In this document: piece by piece, positions 1-10,969 of the stretch
Numbering within the stretch: position 1 is the stretch's first letter
Layout of the letters: the number at the start of each line of letters is the position of its first letter
Source of the DNA: Yersinia enterocolitica
Lineage (GTDB): Bacteria > Pseudomonadota > Gammaproteobacteria > Enterobacterales > Enterobacteriaceae
Direction: 5' to 3'
DNA length: 64,000 nucleotides
NCBI GenBank assembly: GCA_002082245.2
Contig: NBTC02000002.1
Coordinates: forward strand, 2,914,001-2,978,000
Made by a program: the position numbers and the translations under genes
Notes under the pieces: model-generated
Database searches by the model: none
Told to the model about the DNA's origin: nothing
What the model saw: the letters and a program-made list of their open reading frames with translations, nothing else

Positions 1-454
1 TGATATTGGCCGTGCCCATAAATTCAAATTATTCAGAAAACACATCCTATTTTTGAATAATTAAGTCTTATAAAGAATGACACTTCTTGATAATTTGTTA
101 TGTGATATCTATTGAGCAATTCAATTTTAAATTTAATAAACCACATTAGATCATGATAAACATGAGTATTTCACCTTTTATTTATTGTACTAATTATAAC
201 CAACTCATTTAATCAAGTGAGCTAATAGGTCTAATCTTGATGGCCTAATGTATAAATATAATTTTATCACTTCATTAAAAACACATTATTTACTCTATAA
301 CAAAAAAAACAACTCAAGATAAAATCTCAACCGCCGATAATAATAAAGATGAAATATAAAACAATTTACTCAACTATTTTATAGACACCGAAATTAGTTA
401 TTAACTGCCTTTCCAAGGTATCTTTCCCGTGTCCGACATTTGAGGTTTAATAAC
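1..454. other. AT-rich intergenic region upstream of the chemotaxis receptor gene
   Basis: No open reading frame of coding character was found. The stretch is strongly AT-rich and must hold the promoter of the downstream receptor gene, but no single -35/-10 pair stands out. GAGG at 442-445, nine bases before ATG 455, is the ribosome binding site that decides the receptor start. The window edge cuts whatever lies further left. Confidence 0.5.
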
Positions 455-2110
455 ATGAGATTCATACAAAATATTAAAATAAGAACGGCACTTATACTCA
501 TTCTCATCGTGTTTTCACTGTTGTGGGCCGGGGCATCAGGCTTTGCTTTATACTCTCTTAAGCAATTAAACCAAGAGCTAGGTGTAACCCATACTCAGCA
601 GCAAAATGGCGATATTATTAATAGTGCCAATGCACAATACTACCGCGCGACAACAGCGATGGAACGTGCTATGGGAGCAATGGCGAAAAATGACACTGGA
701 GTTTTCGATCTTGAGATGAAGGCAACTCTTACCGAATTAGACGGCCTTAAAAATGGGCTCAGTCAATTTAAAACTATTGATCATGGGAAAATTGACTCAA
801 CCACAATAGATGATATTTATAACAGTTCTTTTAATCTCTATAACAGTGCAGTTTTGCCGATGTTTGAATCAGCAAGAGAGAAAAATATAAACAATTTTGA
901 AGTAATAAAAACAGGTAAATATCTTCCGTTAAGACGGAACTTCAGTGCAGCGATAGACAAATACAACGCAAAAATTATATCCCTAAATGAAGAAGCAAAT
1001 CAGCGGATTTCCCAATGGCTAGTGTGGTGTCAATATATCCTAGTCAGTGCGTTATTAATCAGTGTGCTGATCATGGTAACAACCGACCGCTATCTGGTTA
1101 ACTTTCTCGTTAAGCCTTTGAACAGAGTAAAAGCTCATCTTGAATCTCTGGCACAAGGCATACTTGACCACAACATCGTAGATCAGGGTAGAAACTGTAT
1201 TGGCCAGTTAATTCCTTATATTAACAAGATGCAGGATAACTGGGCCAAAACGGTGTTTGAAATCCGCAACAGTGCGGATTCGATTTACAGGGGTTCTAGT
1301 GAGATATCAGTCGGAAATACCGATTTGTCTTCCCGAACTGAAGAACAAGCCTCGGCGCTGGAAGAGACCGCCTCCAGCATGGAACAACTCGGTTCAACCG
1401 TTCAGCAGAATGCAGATAATGCCGGTCAGGCAAGTACACTGGCGAACCAGGCCACTCGGGAAGCACAACAGGGCGGCGTAATTGTCAGTGGCGTCATTGC
1501 CACCATGACGAAAATTACCAGCAGCTCACATAAAATCGTCGATATCATTGGCGTCATCAACAGTATTGCGTTTCAAACCAATATTCTTGCGTTAAATGCC
1601 GCGGTCGAAGCAGCACGAGCAGGGGAACAAGGCCGGGGATTTGCCGTTGTCGCCAGTGAAGTGAGAAATTTGGCGCAACGCAGCGCACAGGCAGCAAAAG
1701 AGATTGATGTGCTGATCAATGAGTCAGTTAAAAATATTAAATCCGGGTCTGAACAGGTGACGCGAGCAGGTGATGCGATGGACAAAATCGTGAGCTCAGT
1801 CAGCAACGTAAATGACATTATGAGCGAAATAGCCGCAGCCTCGACCGAACAGAGTAAAGGGATCAGCCAAATTGGTTCTGCGGTGGTTCAAATGGACAGC
1901 GTCACGCAGCAAAATGCCGCCTTAGTGCAGCAATCTGCTGCTGCTGCTGCCTCGCTGGAAGAGCAGGCTCGTCAACTAACAGAAATTGTCTCGGTATTTA
2001 AAATCAAAGGAAAGGCACCTGGCGTTTCAACAGGCCCTCTGCTCAGGCCAAAGACACGAATTAAGAGTGTCGCATTAGTCGCAGAACAGGGCGGCTGGAC
2101 TAAGTTTTAA
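455..2110 (+). CDS. Methyl-accepting chemotaxis protein
   Basis: Inner-membrane chemoreceptor that signals ligand binding to CheA/CheW. The 551-residue protein has an N-terminal membrane segment (about residues 8-30), a periplasmic four-helix ligand domain (about 35-180), a second membrane segment (about 185-207), a HAMP domain, and a cytoplasmic signalling domain with the hairpin tip [20 protein letters not shown] and the following [19 protein letters not shown]. The extreme C-terminus ends in GWTKF, which fits the xWxxF pattern of the CheR/CheB-binding pentapeptide of Tar/Tsr-type receptors. I chose ATG 455 because GAGG lies nine bases upstream; a TTG five codons earlier overlaps that site. 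The ligand cannot be told from sequence. It is monocistronic and followed by a perfect stem-loop. Confidence 0.93.
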   Translation: MRFIQNIKIRTALILILIVFSLLWAGASGFALYSLKQLNQELGVTHTQQQNGDIINSANAQYYRATTAMERAMGAMAKNDTGVFDLEMKATLTELDGLKNGLSQFKTIDHGKIDSTTIDDIYNSSFNLYNSAVLPMFESAREKNINNFEVIKTGKYLPLRRNFSAAIDKYNAKIISLNEEANQRISQWLVWCQYILVSALLISVLIMVTTDRYLVNFLVKPLNRVKAHLESLAQGILDHNIVDQGRNCIGQLIPYINKMQDNWAKTVFEIRNSADSIYRGSSEISVGNTDLSSRTEEQASALEETASSMEQLGSTVQQNADNAGQASTLANQATREAQQGGVIVSGVIATMTKITSSSHKIVDIIGVINSIAFQTNILALNAAVEAARAGEQGRGFAVVASEVRNLAQRSAQAAKEIDVLINESVKNIKSGSEQVTRAGDAMDKIVSSVSNVNDIMSEIAAASTEQSKGISQIGSAVVQMDSVTQQNAALVQQSAAAAASLEEQARQLTEIVSVFKIKGKAPGVSTGPLLRPKTRIKSVALVAEQGGWTKF

Positions 2111-2117
2111 TGTTACC

Positions 2118-2144
2118 GCCCTTCGCTGCCTGCCAGCGAAGGGC
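2118..2144 (+). terminator. Perfect stem-loop after the receptor gene
   Basis: An 11-bp perfect inverted repeat (GCCCTTCGCTG, loop CCTGC, CAGCGAAGGGC) begins eight bases after the receptor stop codon, between two convergent genes. There is no T-run on either side, so it may be a weak or Rho-assisted terminator or a 3' mRNA-stabilising hairpin. Confidence 0.55.
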
Positions 2145-2231
2145 ACAGCGTACCCTCAATGATTCCCCCCTCATACTCCCACAGAGAAATATTGCCCACT
2201 GCCAATACCTCAGCGGTATATCCTCCTGTTT

Positions 2232-3797
2232 TTATGCGCTCTCTTTCTCAGCGACTTCTGGAGAAAATTTATAAATCAATAAGGATTCCACCGGATATAG
2301 GACCGCTTTCGCTGCGGGCATACCAAGCAGATATCCCTGGCCAATATCACACCCAATATCCTGTAGACGCACAAGTTGACTGGTGTGTTCGATACCTTCG
2401 GCGGTGACTTTCACCCCCAGAGAACTGGCCAATGAGATAATGGCACGTACGATTTTTTCTTTTTTTTCATTGTGTTGGAAAGTATCGATGAAGCTCTTAT
2501 CAATCTTTAACTTATCAAATGAGAAGTTGCAAAGCTGAGAAAGGCTGGAGTAACCGGTACCAAAATCGTCTAACGCAATTTTTATTCCCTCATCCCTCAG
2601 TTTTTTAAGCGTAAATCGGGCTACATTGGCATTCTGAAAAAGTGCACTTTCCGTGATTTCTACCTCCAGACGATCTGCGGGCAGCCCCAACTCATTCATG
2701 ACACTCATGATGCGCGTGCTCAGTTGCTTATTACACAGCAGTATCGGGGAAATATTAAATGACAGTACCAGATGAGCAGGCCAGCTTAATGTTTCGAGAC
2801 AGGCCCGCCGAAACAACTGCTCCGTCAGCTCAGAGATTTTACCCATCTCTTCTGCCAGAGGGATGAATAGAGTAGGGGAAATGAATTTGCCTGGGGAAAT
2901 CTCCCAGCGCGCAAGGGCTTCAAAACCGACTGTTTTTTCGGTTCTCAGGTCCACTAACGGCTGGTAATAGACAGAGAATGCATTACTCGCCAACGCTTTC
3001 TTAAAATCACTCTTAAGTTGGGCTCGGGATAAAAGTGTATTCTGCATCAAGGGAGTAAAGACTCGGACTTCCTCACGACCGGCCTTCTTAGCAATGTACA
3101 AAGCACAGGCCGATTGCTGAATAGCTTGTCGAAGATCGCCAGAATCTTCAGGATAGCGGGAGATACCAACATTGGCGGCTATATTAAAGGTAAAGCCGCC
3201 AATTTGAATAAGGCTGCAAATAGTCTTCACTATGCGTTCGCCCAGCAATGATAGGTCCGCTTTATCTTTATTTGACTTTAATACCAAAAACTCATCACCA
3301 CGTAATTTATAGACATTATCTGGGAACATATAAGAGAGACGTTGTCCAACCAGCTTAAATATTTCATTTCGGTGGCCGTAGTCGAGCAGATCGTTGACAT
3401 CTTTAAACTTATTAATCTCTATACTTAGAACCACATAATTTAGTGCATCTTTATTCTTAGCAGAACGTGAAATATAAGAGTCGAGAAATTTTTGGTTAGG
3501 TAGGTCCGTTAAAATATCATGGTCAGACATCCAGTTGATGCTCTTTTCTGCCTCAATACGTTTCGCTATCTCCTTTGACATTCTGTTTATTCGCAATGAG
3601 CTATAGATAAACCCCAGCAATCCGGTGACATTTAGTGCAATAAAAACCGCATCTAGATTATATTTCTTATATTTTGACAAATAGGGAAACAGCACCTCAC
3701 TTAAATTAAATATGAACACAAAAAAATATGCGATTAAAAATATAAACCCACCAAATAAAAATTCAATCTTTATATTATCATGAGATGTTGGCAACAT
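2232..3797 (-). CDS. Membrane GGDEF/EAL cyclic-di-GMP protein, probable phosphodiesterase
   Basis: A 521-residue protein predicted to hydrolyse cyclic-di-GMP. Two hydrophobic segments lie near the N-terminus (about residues 10-32 and 45-68). A GGDEF domain follows (about 85-250) in which the signature reads RGDEF, so diguanylate cyclase activity is uncertain. The EAL domain (about 265-510) keeps the catalytic landmarks: FEALARW, SFNISPILL, EVEITES, DDFGTGYSS, KIDKSFID, AEGIE and GQGYLLG. All expected metal- and substrate-binding motifs are present, so phosphodiesterase activity is the better guess. It is convergent with the chemoreceptor gene. No sensory domain beyond the membrane part is visible. 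Confidence 0.9.
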   Translation of the reverse strand: MLPTSHDNIKIEFLFGGFIFLIAYFFVFIFNLSEVLFPYLSKYKKYNLDAVFIALNVTGLLGFIYSSLRINRMSKEIAKRIEAEKSINWMSDHDILTDLPNQKFLDSYISRSAKNKDALNYVVLSIEINKFKDVNDLLDYGHRNEIFKLVGQRLSYMFPDNVYKLRGDEFLVLKSNKDKADLSLLGERIVKTICSLIQIGGFTFNIAANVGISRYPEDSGDLRQAIQQSACALYIAKKAGREEVRVFTPLMQNTLLSRAQLKSDFKKALASNAFSVYYQPLVDLRTEKTVGFEALARWEISPGKFISPTLFIPLAEEMGKISELTEQLFRRACLETLSWPAHLVLSFNISPILLCNKQLSTRIMSVMNELGLPADRLEVEITESALFQNANVARFTLKKLRDEGIKIALDDFGTGYSSLSQLCNFSFDKLKIDKSFIDTFQHNEKKEKIVRAIISLASSLGVKVTAEGIEHTSQLVRLQDIGCDIGQGYLLGMPAAKAVLYPVESLLIYKFSPEVAEKESA

Positions 3798-4304
3798 AAG
3801 TATCCCTTAAGATAATAATATTATCTTCATAATGTCATATGATGAACCACCCTATCTCGCCTAACACAACGACAATATCAAGCCATCATCCAGTTGATAA
3901 TGAGTTATCGGCAAAATAAATATAAAGTTTAGATATAATCATTTTTTAGTCGATCAAAAAATTATTTTGACACTTTTGACAAAAAATCCATTTTGTTTAT
4001 CGGGCAGAAAAAAGGTACTTCGATCAAGTGATAGTATACTCTCTGACAGAAATAAAGATGGATTATCAGCAGCTTAATTTTACATCCTAAAATCAGGAGG
4101 ATTATGAAATTGCCTTTTCAACAGGTTATTATATTTGTCACACTATACTGCACGTATTTTCACTGAGAACCAGAGAGTGATAAGCTTTAAAGATAATCCA
4201 TTCTCGGATTTCAATATTAGCGTAAGACACGTACGAATGAAGTAATGGTTTTATCGTCAGCTTGATTCTAACTCTCTGATTTTAATTCTCGAATTTGCTG
4301 AGAG
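3798..4304. other. Intergenic region with promoters and a tiny ORF
   Basis: A 507-base AT-rich gap between two divergent genes. It must carry the promoter of the GGDEF/EAL gene on the minus strand. The only coding-like signal is the 20-codon ORF at 4104-4166, listed separately. No other feature could be supported. Confidence 0.5.
4104..4166 (+). CDS. Possible 20-residue peptide with a strong ribosome binding site
   Basis: ATG 4104 is preceded at seven-base spacing by an exact AGGAGG-type site (AGGAGG ending at 4100). The ORF encodes MKLPFQQVIIFVTLYCTYFH and stops at 4166. The product is hydrophobic, with a short basic start and a single membrane-like stretch, as in small membrane peptides or the start of a truncated exported protein. 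The perfect site is the only real support; the ORF could also be the 5' remnant of a deleted gene. It lies 138 bases upstream of a truncated araC-type gene, which favours local decay. Confidence 0.35.
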   Translation: MKLPFQQVIIFVTLYCTYFH

Positions 4305-4637
4305 ATGACGTTAAAACGCGCAATTCACCAAATCAAACTGCATCATCAGGTGATTCCGGGGGCCGAAGCGATGTCATTATTGACCGAGCACACCTTTCCC
4401 CGTCATTCCCATGACGAGTTTGGCATCGGTATCTTTGTTCAGGGATCACAACATTCATGGAGTAACATCGGCAGAGTTGAGTCTTCAGCCGGAGATATCA
4501 TCATGGTCAACCCCGCTGAAATTCATGATGATCTACCCGTTCAAGGCGCCCGTAGCTGGCATATGATTTATATCAACCCGGCAGTCATTGCATACGAACT
4601 GCGGGAATGGCCTCAGGCAGAAAGTGACAGTGACTAG
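4305..4637 (+). pseudogene. Truncated AraC-family regulator (N-terminal sensor part only)
   Basis: The 110-residue ORF resembles the N-terminal cupin-like domain of AraC-type regulators: HTFPRHSHDEFGIGIFVQGS followed by GDIIMVNPAEIHDDLP is the usual His-rich core. AraC-family members with this domain are normally about 270-300 residues with two C-terminal helix-turn-helix motifs. Here the ORF ends in a low-complexity ESDSD and stops, and no helix-turn-helix is found in any frame before the tdcE terminator at 4711. I therefore call it a 3'-truncated pseudogene. No ribosome binding site of note precedes the ATG. Confidence 0.7.
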
Positions 4638-4710
4638 GGCGAATCGGCTATGCTCAACATCACTACAACGTAAAGCCGGATTAAAGTGCGAAATACGCAG
4701 AGATAAGCTA

Positions 4711-4738
4711 TTGGCCCCTCTTGTTAGGGAGGGGCTAA
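4711..4738 (-). terminator. Hairpin at the end of the tdc operon
   Basis: On the minus strand, just after the tdcE stop, GCCCCTC and GAGGGGC form a 7-bp GC-rich stem around an eight-base loop (4714-4720 with 4729-4735). No long T-run follows, so termination strength is uncertain, but position and GC content fit the operon end. Confidence 0.5.
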
Positions 4739-4741
4739 CAA

Positions 4742-7036
4742 TTATAACGTATTGGTGAAGGTTCGGGAGACCACATCCTGCTGCTGCTCGGGCGTCAGGG
4801 CGTTAAAACGTACGGCATAACCAGAAACACGGATGGTGAGATTTGGATAGTTTTCTGGATGTTCGATGGCATCCAGCAGCATATCGCGATTCATGACATT
4901 GACATTAAGATGCTGCCCACCCTCCATCGACTCATCATGGTGGAAATAACCATCCAGCAGGCCGACCAGATTATTATTACGCACCGCCGAGTCCTTGCCC
5001 AAGGCCGCAGGGACAATCGAAAACGTGTAAGAAATCCCATCTTTGGCATATTTGAACGGCAGCTTGCTGACAGAGGAGAGTGATGCCACGGCCCCTTTGC
5101 GATCACGGCCATGCATAGGGTTGGCACCTGGTGCAAATGGCATACCGTCGCGTCGGCCGTCGGGGGTATTACCCGTTTTCTGTCCATACACCACATTAGA
5201 GGTAATAGTCAGAATTGACTGCGTCGGCACTGCATGGCGATAGGTTGGCAGCTTGCTGATTTTCTTCATAAAACGCTCAACTAAATCACAAGCAATAGTG
5301 TCGACACGCTCGTCGTTGTTACCGTACTGAGGATATTCGCCCTCAATGGCAAAATCGACAGCCAGCCCATCGGCATCACGGATTGGTTTAACCTTGGCGT
5401 ATTTAATGGCTGAAAGCGAATCCGCCGCTACCGAAAGCCCGGCGATACCGCAGGCCATGGTGCGATAAACATCGCGATCATGTAGTGCCATCAGTGACGC
5501 TTCGTAGCTGTATTTGTCATGCATATAATGGATGAGATTCAGGGCGCTGATATATTGCACCGCTAACCAATCCATAAACACGTTGAGGCTAGCCATCACC
5601 CGTTCATAGTCCAGCACGTCATCGGTCATCGGGGCACATTTCGGGCCGACCTGAATTTTGAGTTTTTCATCCATGCCACCATTGATGCAATACAGCAGCG
5701 TTTTAGCCAGATTGGCGCGCGCACCAAAGAATTGCATTTGCTTACCGATCACCATCGGGCTAACACAGCAGGCAATCGCATAATCGTCGCTATTAAAATC
5801 TGGCCGCATCAGATCGTCATTTTCATATTGCAACGAAGATGTCTGAATCGAGACATTGGCCGCATAACGCTTAAATGCCTGTGGCAACGCCTCCGACCAT
5901 AAAATGGTTAAATTAGGCTCCGGCGCTGGCCCCATGGTTTCCAACGTGTTGAGATAACGGAAGGTATTCTTGGTCACTAAGGTTCGGCCATCCAAGCCCA
6001 TTCCGCCCAGCACTTCCGTGGCCCAAATCGGATCACCGGAGAACAGTGAATCAAACTCAGGTGTCCGCAGGAAACGCACCATGCGAATCTTCATGATGAA
6101 GTGATCAATAAGCTCCTGCGCCTGCTGCTCGCTCAACACCCCGTTGGCTAAATCGCGCTCGATATAAATATCGAGGAATGTCGCGGTGCGGCCCAGTGAC
6201 ATCGCACCACCATTTTGCGATTTCACCGCGGCCAGATAACCAAAATAGAGCCACTGAATAGCTTCTTGAGCATTTTTGGCCGGTCCTGAAATATCGCAAC
6301 CGTAGCGTGCGGCCATGGTTTGAATCTGCAACAGCGCGTGGCGATGCTCAGCCAGCTCTTCGCGCAAACGAATCACACTTTCCAACTCAATACCTTGCTC
6401 AAGTTGTGGCTGTAAATCGGCAAACTGTAGCTCACGTTCCCGCACCAGATAGGCAATGCCATACAGTGCGATACGCCGATAGTCGCCAATAATTCGCCCT
6501 CGTCCATAGCCATCCGGCAGGCCGGTCAAAATGCCGGATTTACGACATTTCAGCATCTCAGGCGAATAAACATCGAACACGCCTTGATTATGGGTTTTAC
6601 GTAAATCAGTGAAGATATATTTGAAGTTGGCATCCATCTCACGGCCATAGGCGTCAAATGCGCTTTGCACCATGTTGATACCGCCAAAAGGATGTAACGC
6701 ACGCTTCAGGGGTTTATCGGTCTGTAGCCCGACGATTTTTTCCAGCTGTTGTTCAATGTAACCCGCTTTATGGGCAGTGATGGTGGTGGCAATATCATCA
6801 TCAAAGTCTACCGGCGCATGAGTCGCATTCTCCAAACGAATCCCCTCCATAACCTGCTCCCACAATTTTTGGGTCGCAGGGGTGGCGCCGGAGAGAAACG
6901 ACTCATCACCTTCATAAGGTTGATAGTTCTGCTGGATAAAATCTCTGACATTAATTTCGCTATGCCAATTGTTCCCGCTAAATCCGAGCCATGCATCGGC
7001 ATATTTTTTATTATTTACATCAACATCAATCTTCAT
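4742..7036 (-). CDS. tdcE: 2-ketobutyrate formate-lyase / pyruvate formate-lyase TdcE
   Basis: Glycyl-radical enzyme that cleaves 2-ketobutyrate (or pyruvate) with CoA to propionyl-CoA (acetyl-CoA) and formate during anaerobic threonine/serine breakdown. The 764-residue length equals E. coli TdcE, and the sequence matches it closely throughout. The catalytic cysteine pair is at C423-C424 in [13 protein letters not shown], and the radical-bearing glycine is G739 in [12 protein letters not shown] 7036 is chosen because GGAG lies seven bases upstream; an in-frame TTG two codons earlier is less likely. It is the last gene of tdcBCDE. No activating enzyme is encoded here, so activation would depend on PflA from elsewhere. 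Confidence 0.97.
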   Translation of the reverse strand: MKIDVDVNNKKYADAWLGFSGNNWHSEINVRDFIQQNYQPYEGDESFLSGATPATQKLWEQVMEGIRLENATHAPVDFDDDIATTITAHKAGYIEQQLEKIVGLQTDKPLKRALHPFGGINMVQSAFDAYGREMDANFKYIFTDLRKTHNQGVFDVYSPEMLKCRKSGILTGLPDGYGRGRIIGDYRRIALYGIAYLVRERELQFADLQPQLEQGIELESVIRLREELAEHRHALLQIQTMAARYGCDISGPAKNAQEAIQWLYFGYLAAVKSQNGGAMSLGRTATFLDIYIERDLANGVLSEQQAQELIDHFIMKIRMVRFLRTPEFDSLFSGDPIWATEVLGGMGLDGRTLVTKNTFRYLNTLETMGPAPEPNLTILWSEALPQAFKRYAANVSIQTSSLQYENDDLMRPDFNSDDYAIACCVSPMVIGKQMQFFGARANLAKTLLYCINGGMDEKLKIQVGPKCAPMTDDVLDYERVMASLNVFMDWLAVQYISALNLIHYMHDKYSYEASLMALHDRDVYRTMACGIAGLSVAADSLSAIKYAKVKPIRDADGLAVDFAIEGEYPQYGNNDERVDTIACDLVERFMKKISKLPTYRHAVPTQSILTITSNVVYGQKTGNTPDGRRDGMPFAPGANPMHGRDRKGAVASLSSVSKLPFKYAKDGISYTFSIVPAALGKDSAVRNNNLVGLLDGYFHHDESMEGGQHLNVNVMNRDMLLDAIEHPENYPNLTIRVSGYAVRFNALTPEQQQDVVSRTFTNTL

Positions 7037-7087
7037 GAACAAACTCCAATAAACAGAATATAGCTGGTGATTTCATGGGGTTGAGGG

Positions 7088-8308
7088 TCAAAAAACAGCC
7101 TCGGAAACCGCTGCGTCCTGTTGCGCATAGCCAAGGCGGACCGCATCAAGCGCAATCATTTTTTCTTCATTGGTGGGGATAACTGCGGCAACGACCCGTG
7201 AGCGGGCGGTAGTGATGACATGAGAGGTTCCATGCTGTAGCCGGTTGTTTTTACCGTGATCGATGTCGACACCAAAAACGGCCAGATGCTCCAGCGTTAA
7301 CTGACGGATAAGCGATGAGTTTTCGCCAATTCCCCCGGTCAGAATCAGGCCGTCGAACCGGCGCAGCGAACTGATATGCCCGCCAATATGGCGTGCAAGG
7401 CGATGCACAAAGGTATGTATCGCCAGACGCGCCGCTTCATGCCCCTCGTGATAGGCTTTCTCCAGCGTCCGCATATCAGCAGACAGACCAGAGATCCCCA
7501 ATAAACCGGACTCCTTATTAAGCATATGCTCCAAATCTTCCAGACTTTTCCCGGTTTGGCGCGCCAGATATGCCAGTGCGCCAAAGTCCACATCACCACT
7601 GCGTGTTCCCATGACCAAACCGTCCAATGGGGTCATGCCCATCGATGTATCAACGCTTTTGCCGTCCTGAACCGCGCAGACAGATGCACCATTCCCCAAA
7701 TGAGCGATAATCAGGCCGCAATCGCTCCCATCAAATCCGAAGAAACTCGCGGCAAGCCCTGCCACATAGCGATACGACGTGCCATGAAAACCATAACGTC
7801 GTACCCCCTGTTCGCGGAAATAGCGGTAAGGTAGCGCATAAAGATAAGCCTCCGGTTTTAATGTTTGATGAAAACCGGTATCAAATACGGCGACTTGTTT
7901 AATGCCGGGAAATAGCTGGCGTGCCGCCTCAACGCCGTGCAAATTGGCGTAGTTATGTAGCGGAGCCAATGGCGAAACCTTTTTGATTTCCTCCACCACC
8001 CAATCATCAATCAGCACTGATTCACTGAATATTTCACCACCATGGGCAATACGGTGGCCAATCAGCGAAATTGATTTATTAAGGCCACGCTTTTCCAGCT
8101 CATCGGCAATCGCTGCTAATGCATCAACATAATTCCATTGAGCCAATTGAAATTGAGTGACTCTATCAATCCGCAAAAAAGGTTTTTCAGTGCCAATACC
8201 GTCGGCAATCCCGGAGATTACCGCGTCACAATTGTCGGCGGTCAGTACTGAAAATTTAATGGATGATGAACCACAGTTAATAACCAAAACTGTAGGATTT
8301 AATGTCAT
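7088..8308 (-). CDS. tdcD: Propionate/acetate kinase TdcD
   Basis: ASKHA-fold kinase converting propionyl-phosphate and ADP to propionate and ATP, the energy-yielding last step of threonine fermentation. The 406-residue protein opens with [15 protein letters not shown], the acetokinase family N-terminal signature, and contains the second family signature around [20 protein letters not shown] and [10 protein letters not shown], part of the nucleotide site, are also present. ATG 8308 is chosen because GGAG precedes it by eight bases; an upstream in-frame ATG at 8338 has no such site. It lies between tdcC and tdcE with short gaps, consistent with one transcript. Its placement distinguishes it from housekeeping AckA. 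Confidence 0.95.
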   Translation of the reverse strand: MTLNPTVLVINCGSSSIKFSVLTADNCDAVISGIADGIGTEKPFLRIDRVTQFQLAQWNYVDALAAIADELEKRGLNKSISLIGHRIAHGGEIFSESVLIDDWVVEEIKKVSPLAPLHNYANLHGVEAARQLFPGIKQVAVFDTGFHQTLKPEAYLYALPYRYFREQGVRRYGFHGTSYRYVAGLAASFFGFDGSDCGLIIAHLGNGASVCAVQDGKSVDTSMGMTPLDGLVMGTRSGDVDFGALAYLARQTGKSLEDLEHMLNKESGLLGISGLSADMRTLEKAYHEGHEAARLAIHTFVHRLARHIGGHISSLRRFDGLILTGGIGENSSLIRQLTLEHLAVFGVDIDHGKNNRLQHGTSHVITTARSRVVAAVIPTNEEKMIALDAVRLGYAQQDAAVSEAVF

Positions 8309-8361
8309 GTGATTACTCCGCCCGTGTTTTTTGGGCAAAATACGGGCTTTTAAGCGCCGTC

Positions 8362-9696
8362 TTATATTAATTTGTAGACGATATTGAAGATGGTCAGCAG
8401 ACCGACGAGGGTAACAAAATAGTTTTCTGGCCGGCCTCTGAAACGGGCCAGAGAAGGCAGTTTATGAACGGCGTACATAGGCAGCAGACACAGTAGTGAG
8501 GCGATAATTGGTGCCCCCATGGCTTCAATCAAATCAAGGATATTCGGGTTGAGATAAGCCACCACCCAGGTTGATCCCATGATGAAAAACATACTGACCA
8601 GATTAAGCTTGCCACCGGATATTTTAGTTTTATCGCCTTGGTAGCCGAACTTAATAATCAGACCATTGAGACCTTCCAACGTACCGAGATAATGTCCGAA
8701 GAAAGATTTAAAAATAGCGACCAGCGCAATCAGTGAAGCGGCATATTCCAGCGTAATGGAGAAGGTCGATTTGCTACCGGACATGGCAGAAAAATGGTTT
8801 GCCAGATAAGACAGCACTGGAATATTTTGTGCCTTAGCTTCTGCCATATTTTGCGGCGACAGCGTAAACAGGCAGCTAAAGGCAAAGAACATCACCACAG
8901 CCACCATCAACATGCTGGCCTTACTAATAATCTGAGAGCATTTTTTCTCAGTAAAATCCCGGCCAAACTCCGGTTCATATTCTTCGCGCTTTGAGACCAC
9001 GAAAGAAGAGACAATCGGCGAGAAATTGAAAGAGAACACCATGATGGAAATACCCAACCACACGGTCACCAGTATGCCATCGTGCCCTAGCAGAGAAATC
9101 TGGCTCAAATCTACCTGCTCAATAACCGAGGCATTCCAGTAAGGGATCAGTGAGAGTGAAATCAATACCAGGCAAGTAATAAACGGAAATACCAGAAAAC
9201 TCATCACTTTAACCATCAGATCTTTACCGAAGTAAATCACTGCAGCCATCAGCAACAGCAACGCCAGTGCCACCACACCACGGTTTAGCGGAGCCAGTTG
9301 GAGTTGATGTTCCCAGAAGGTCATAAAGGTATTGGTGATGGTTACGCCGTAAATCCACAACAACGGACAAATGGCGAAAAAATAGAGGAAGGTAATCACC
9401 ACACCACCGGTTTTACCGAAGTGTTCTTCCACGGTCTCCGTAATATTGCCAGAACAGTTACTGCCAGATAAACATAAACGCGCCAATGCCCGATGACAGA
9501 GAAAGGCAATCGGATAAGCCAACACCAACATAATTAAAATAGGAATTAAACCGCCGAAACCTGCGCGGATTGGAAAGAATAAAACGCCTGCCCCTATTGC
9601 TGTGCCAAATAATCCCAAAGTCCAGGTTGTATCTGATTTGCGCCACGTTTTTGTTTCGATTGCGGTAGTGGTTGTAATAGCATTATCGATATCCAT
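8362..9696 (-). CDS. tdcC: Threonine/serine:proton symporter TdcC
   Basis: Inner-membrane transporter of the hydroxy/aromatic amino acid permease (HAAAP) family that imports threonine and serine under anaerobic conditions. The 444-residue length matches E. coli TdcC (443, from memory). About eleven hydrophobic segments run across the protein, beginning with [19 protein letters not shown], the family's unwound first helix. It lies 24 bases downstream of tdcB and 53 bases upstream of tdcD, supporting an operon that couples uptake to degradation. Confidence 0.95.
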   Translation of the reverse strand: MDIDNAITTTTAIETKTWRKSDTTWTLGLFGTAIGAGVLFFPIRAGFGGLIPILIMLVLAYPIAFLCHRALARLCLSGSNCSGNITETVEEHFGKTGGVVITFLYFFAICPLLWIYGVTITNTFMTFWEHQLQLAPLNRGVVALALLLLMAAVIYFGKDLMVKVMSFLVFPFITCLVLISLSLIPYWNASVIEQVDLSQISLLGHDGILVTVWLGISIMVFSFNFSPIVSSFVVSKREEYEPEFGRDFTEKKCSQIISKASMLMVAVVMFFAFSCLFTLSPQNMAEAKAQNIPVLSYLANHFSAMSGSKSTFSITLEYAASLIALVAIFKSFFGHYLGTLEGLNGLIIKFGYQGDKTKISGGKLNLVSMFFIMGSTWVVAYLNPNILDLIEAMGAPIIASLLCLLPMYAVHKLPSLARFRGRPENYFVTLVGLLTIFNIVYKLI

Positions 9697-9720
9697 TAAT
9701 AAATTCCTTATTAATATATT

Positions 9721-10713
9721 TTACGAAATACTGCCTAATCCCGTTATTTGTGATACGCGCGATAAATCAATATTGCCGCCTGATATAATGCTGACGGTCT
9801 TTTTGCCGGTGATATAATCTTTTAGTTTGCCGCTTAATAATGCTGCGGATGCTAATGCACCTGCACCTTCGGTAATAATCTTGTTACGCTGAATAAGGTC
9901 AATCATACTTTTTCTTATTTCATCTTCACTGACCAGTACAATGTCGGTAACCAATGTTTTGACGATTTCAAAAGGTAACGTACCTGGGCGAGTCACATCA
10001 CAACCATCGGCAAGCGTACCGGTTTTACGATGATTAGTAATACTACCGCTATAATAAGATGCCGCCATGCCGTGAACATTCTCTGACTGGACGCCAATAA
10101 TATTAATGGTTGGATTAATAGATTTAATTGCCAGCGCGATACCGGCAATTAATCCACCGCCACCAATAGGGACAATCACATTATCGACATCATAGAGATC
10201 TTCGAGTATTTCCAGCCCGATAGTGCCCTGACCAGCAATCACTTTCTCATCATCGAAAGGGTGAATAAAAATACGGTGTTCCATTTCAATAATTTCACTG
10301 GCTTTTGCTATGGTATCGTTGAAATTCTCACCATGTAGCACCACCTGCGCAGAATATTCACTGGTCGCCGCAATTTTTGATTTAGGGGCGCAATTTGGCA
10401 TCACCACCTTGCTGTTAATCCCCAACATGGCACAGGATAAAGAAACCCCTTGCGCATGATTACCCGCAGAACAAGCCACAACCCCTTGCCTTCTCTCCTC
10501 TTCGCTGAGTGAGCTGAGCTTATTGAATGCGCCGCGAATTTTGAATGACCCGGTACGTTGCATGTTCTCAAACTTCAGATAAATCTCGCCATGACAGCGC
10601 TCACTCAGATAATTCGACCTCGCTAATCCTGTTTTGTAGATATGACCTCTCAATCGTTTTTGTGCATCAATTACATCATTGAGAGTTATCGGTAAGTTAC
10701 TGTAAATTTTCAT
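9721..10713 (-). CDS. tdcB: Catabolic threonine dehydratase TdcB
   Basis: PLP-dependent enzyme deaminating threonine to 2-ketobutyrate (serine to pyruvate). The 330-residue protein carries the PLP lysine K58 in TGSFKIRGA, the phosphate-binding glycine-rich loop GGGGLIAG near residue 183, and SAGNHAQG. It lacks the C-terminal ACT-like regulatory domains of biosynthetic IlvA (about 514 residues), which identifies it as the catabolic form. AAGG lies about nine bases before ATG 10713. It is the first gene of the operon; in E. coli the activator gene tdcA precedes tdcB, but here the next gene upstream is an unrelated ABC-F ATPase. Confidence 0.96.
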   Translation of the reverse strand: MKIYSNLPITLNDVIDAQKRLRGHIYKTGLARSNYLSERCHGEIYLKFENMQRTGSFKIRGAFNKLSSLSEEERRQGVVACSAGNHAQGVSLSCAMLGINSKVVMPNCAPKSKIAATSEYSAQVVLHGENFNDTIAKASEIIEMEHRIFIHPFDDEKVIAGQGTIGLEILEDLYDVDNVIVPIGGGGLIAGIALAIKSINPTINIIGVQSENVHGMAASYYSGSITNHRKTGTLADGCDVTRPGTLPFEIVKTLVTDIVLVSEDEIRKSMIDLIQRNKIITEGAGALASAALLSGKLKDYITGKKTVSIISGGNIDLSRVSQITGLGSIS

Positions 10714-10795
10714 CTTTCATAGCCTTGCAGATTAAAATTCCTAAGAATTATGTATTTCGTTCGGCAGGATGCTACGACACAAAAAACTGCATTAA

Positions 10796-10811
10796 TGTGA
10801 TGATTACAGCA
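10796..10811. promoter_or_regulatory. Weak CRP-like half site upstream of tdcB
   Basis: TGTGA, six bases, then CAGCA: the left half matches the CRP consensus TGTGA-N6-TCACA and the right half does not. It lies about 85 bases upstream of tdcB. E. coli tdc is CRP-dependent, which makes the position interesting, but the sequence match alone is weak. Confidence 0.25.
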
Positions 10812-10936
10812 AAAAGAAGTGATCTTGATCTTTCAACCAGTTGTTTATTTCAATAAATGTAACGCGGTCGACATTCTGGAATTTGGATTAGTTTTTATAA
10901 TCTAAAATGGGCTTGCTGAGTTCGATTAGCCGTGCC

Positions 10937-10964
10937 ACAAAAACAAGCCGCATCCTTGCGGCTT
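10937..10964 (-). terminator. Rho-independent terminator of the ABC-F gene
   Basis: On the minus strand an 8-bp perfect stem (AAGCCGCA, loop AGGA, TGCGGCTT) is followed by GTTTTTGT. It lies six bases after the ABC-F stop codon and separates that gene from tdcB on the same strand. Confidence 0.85.
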
Positions 10965-10969
10965 GAGCA

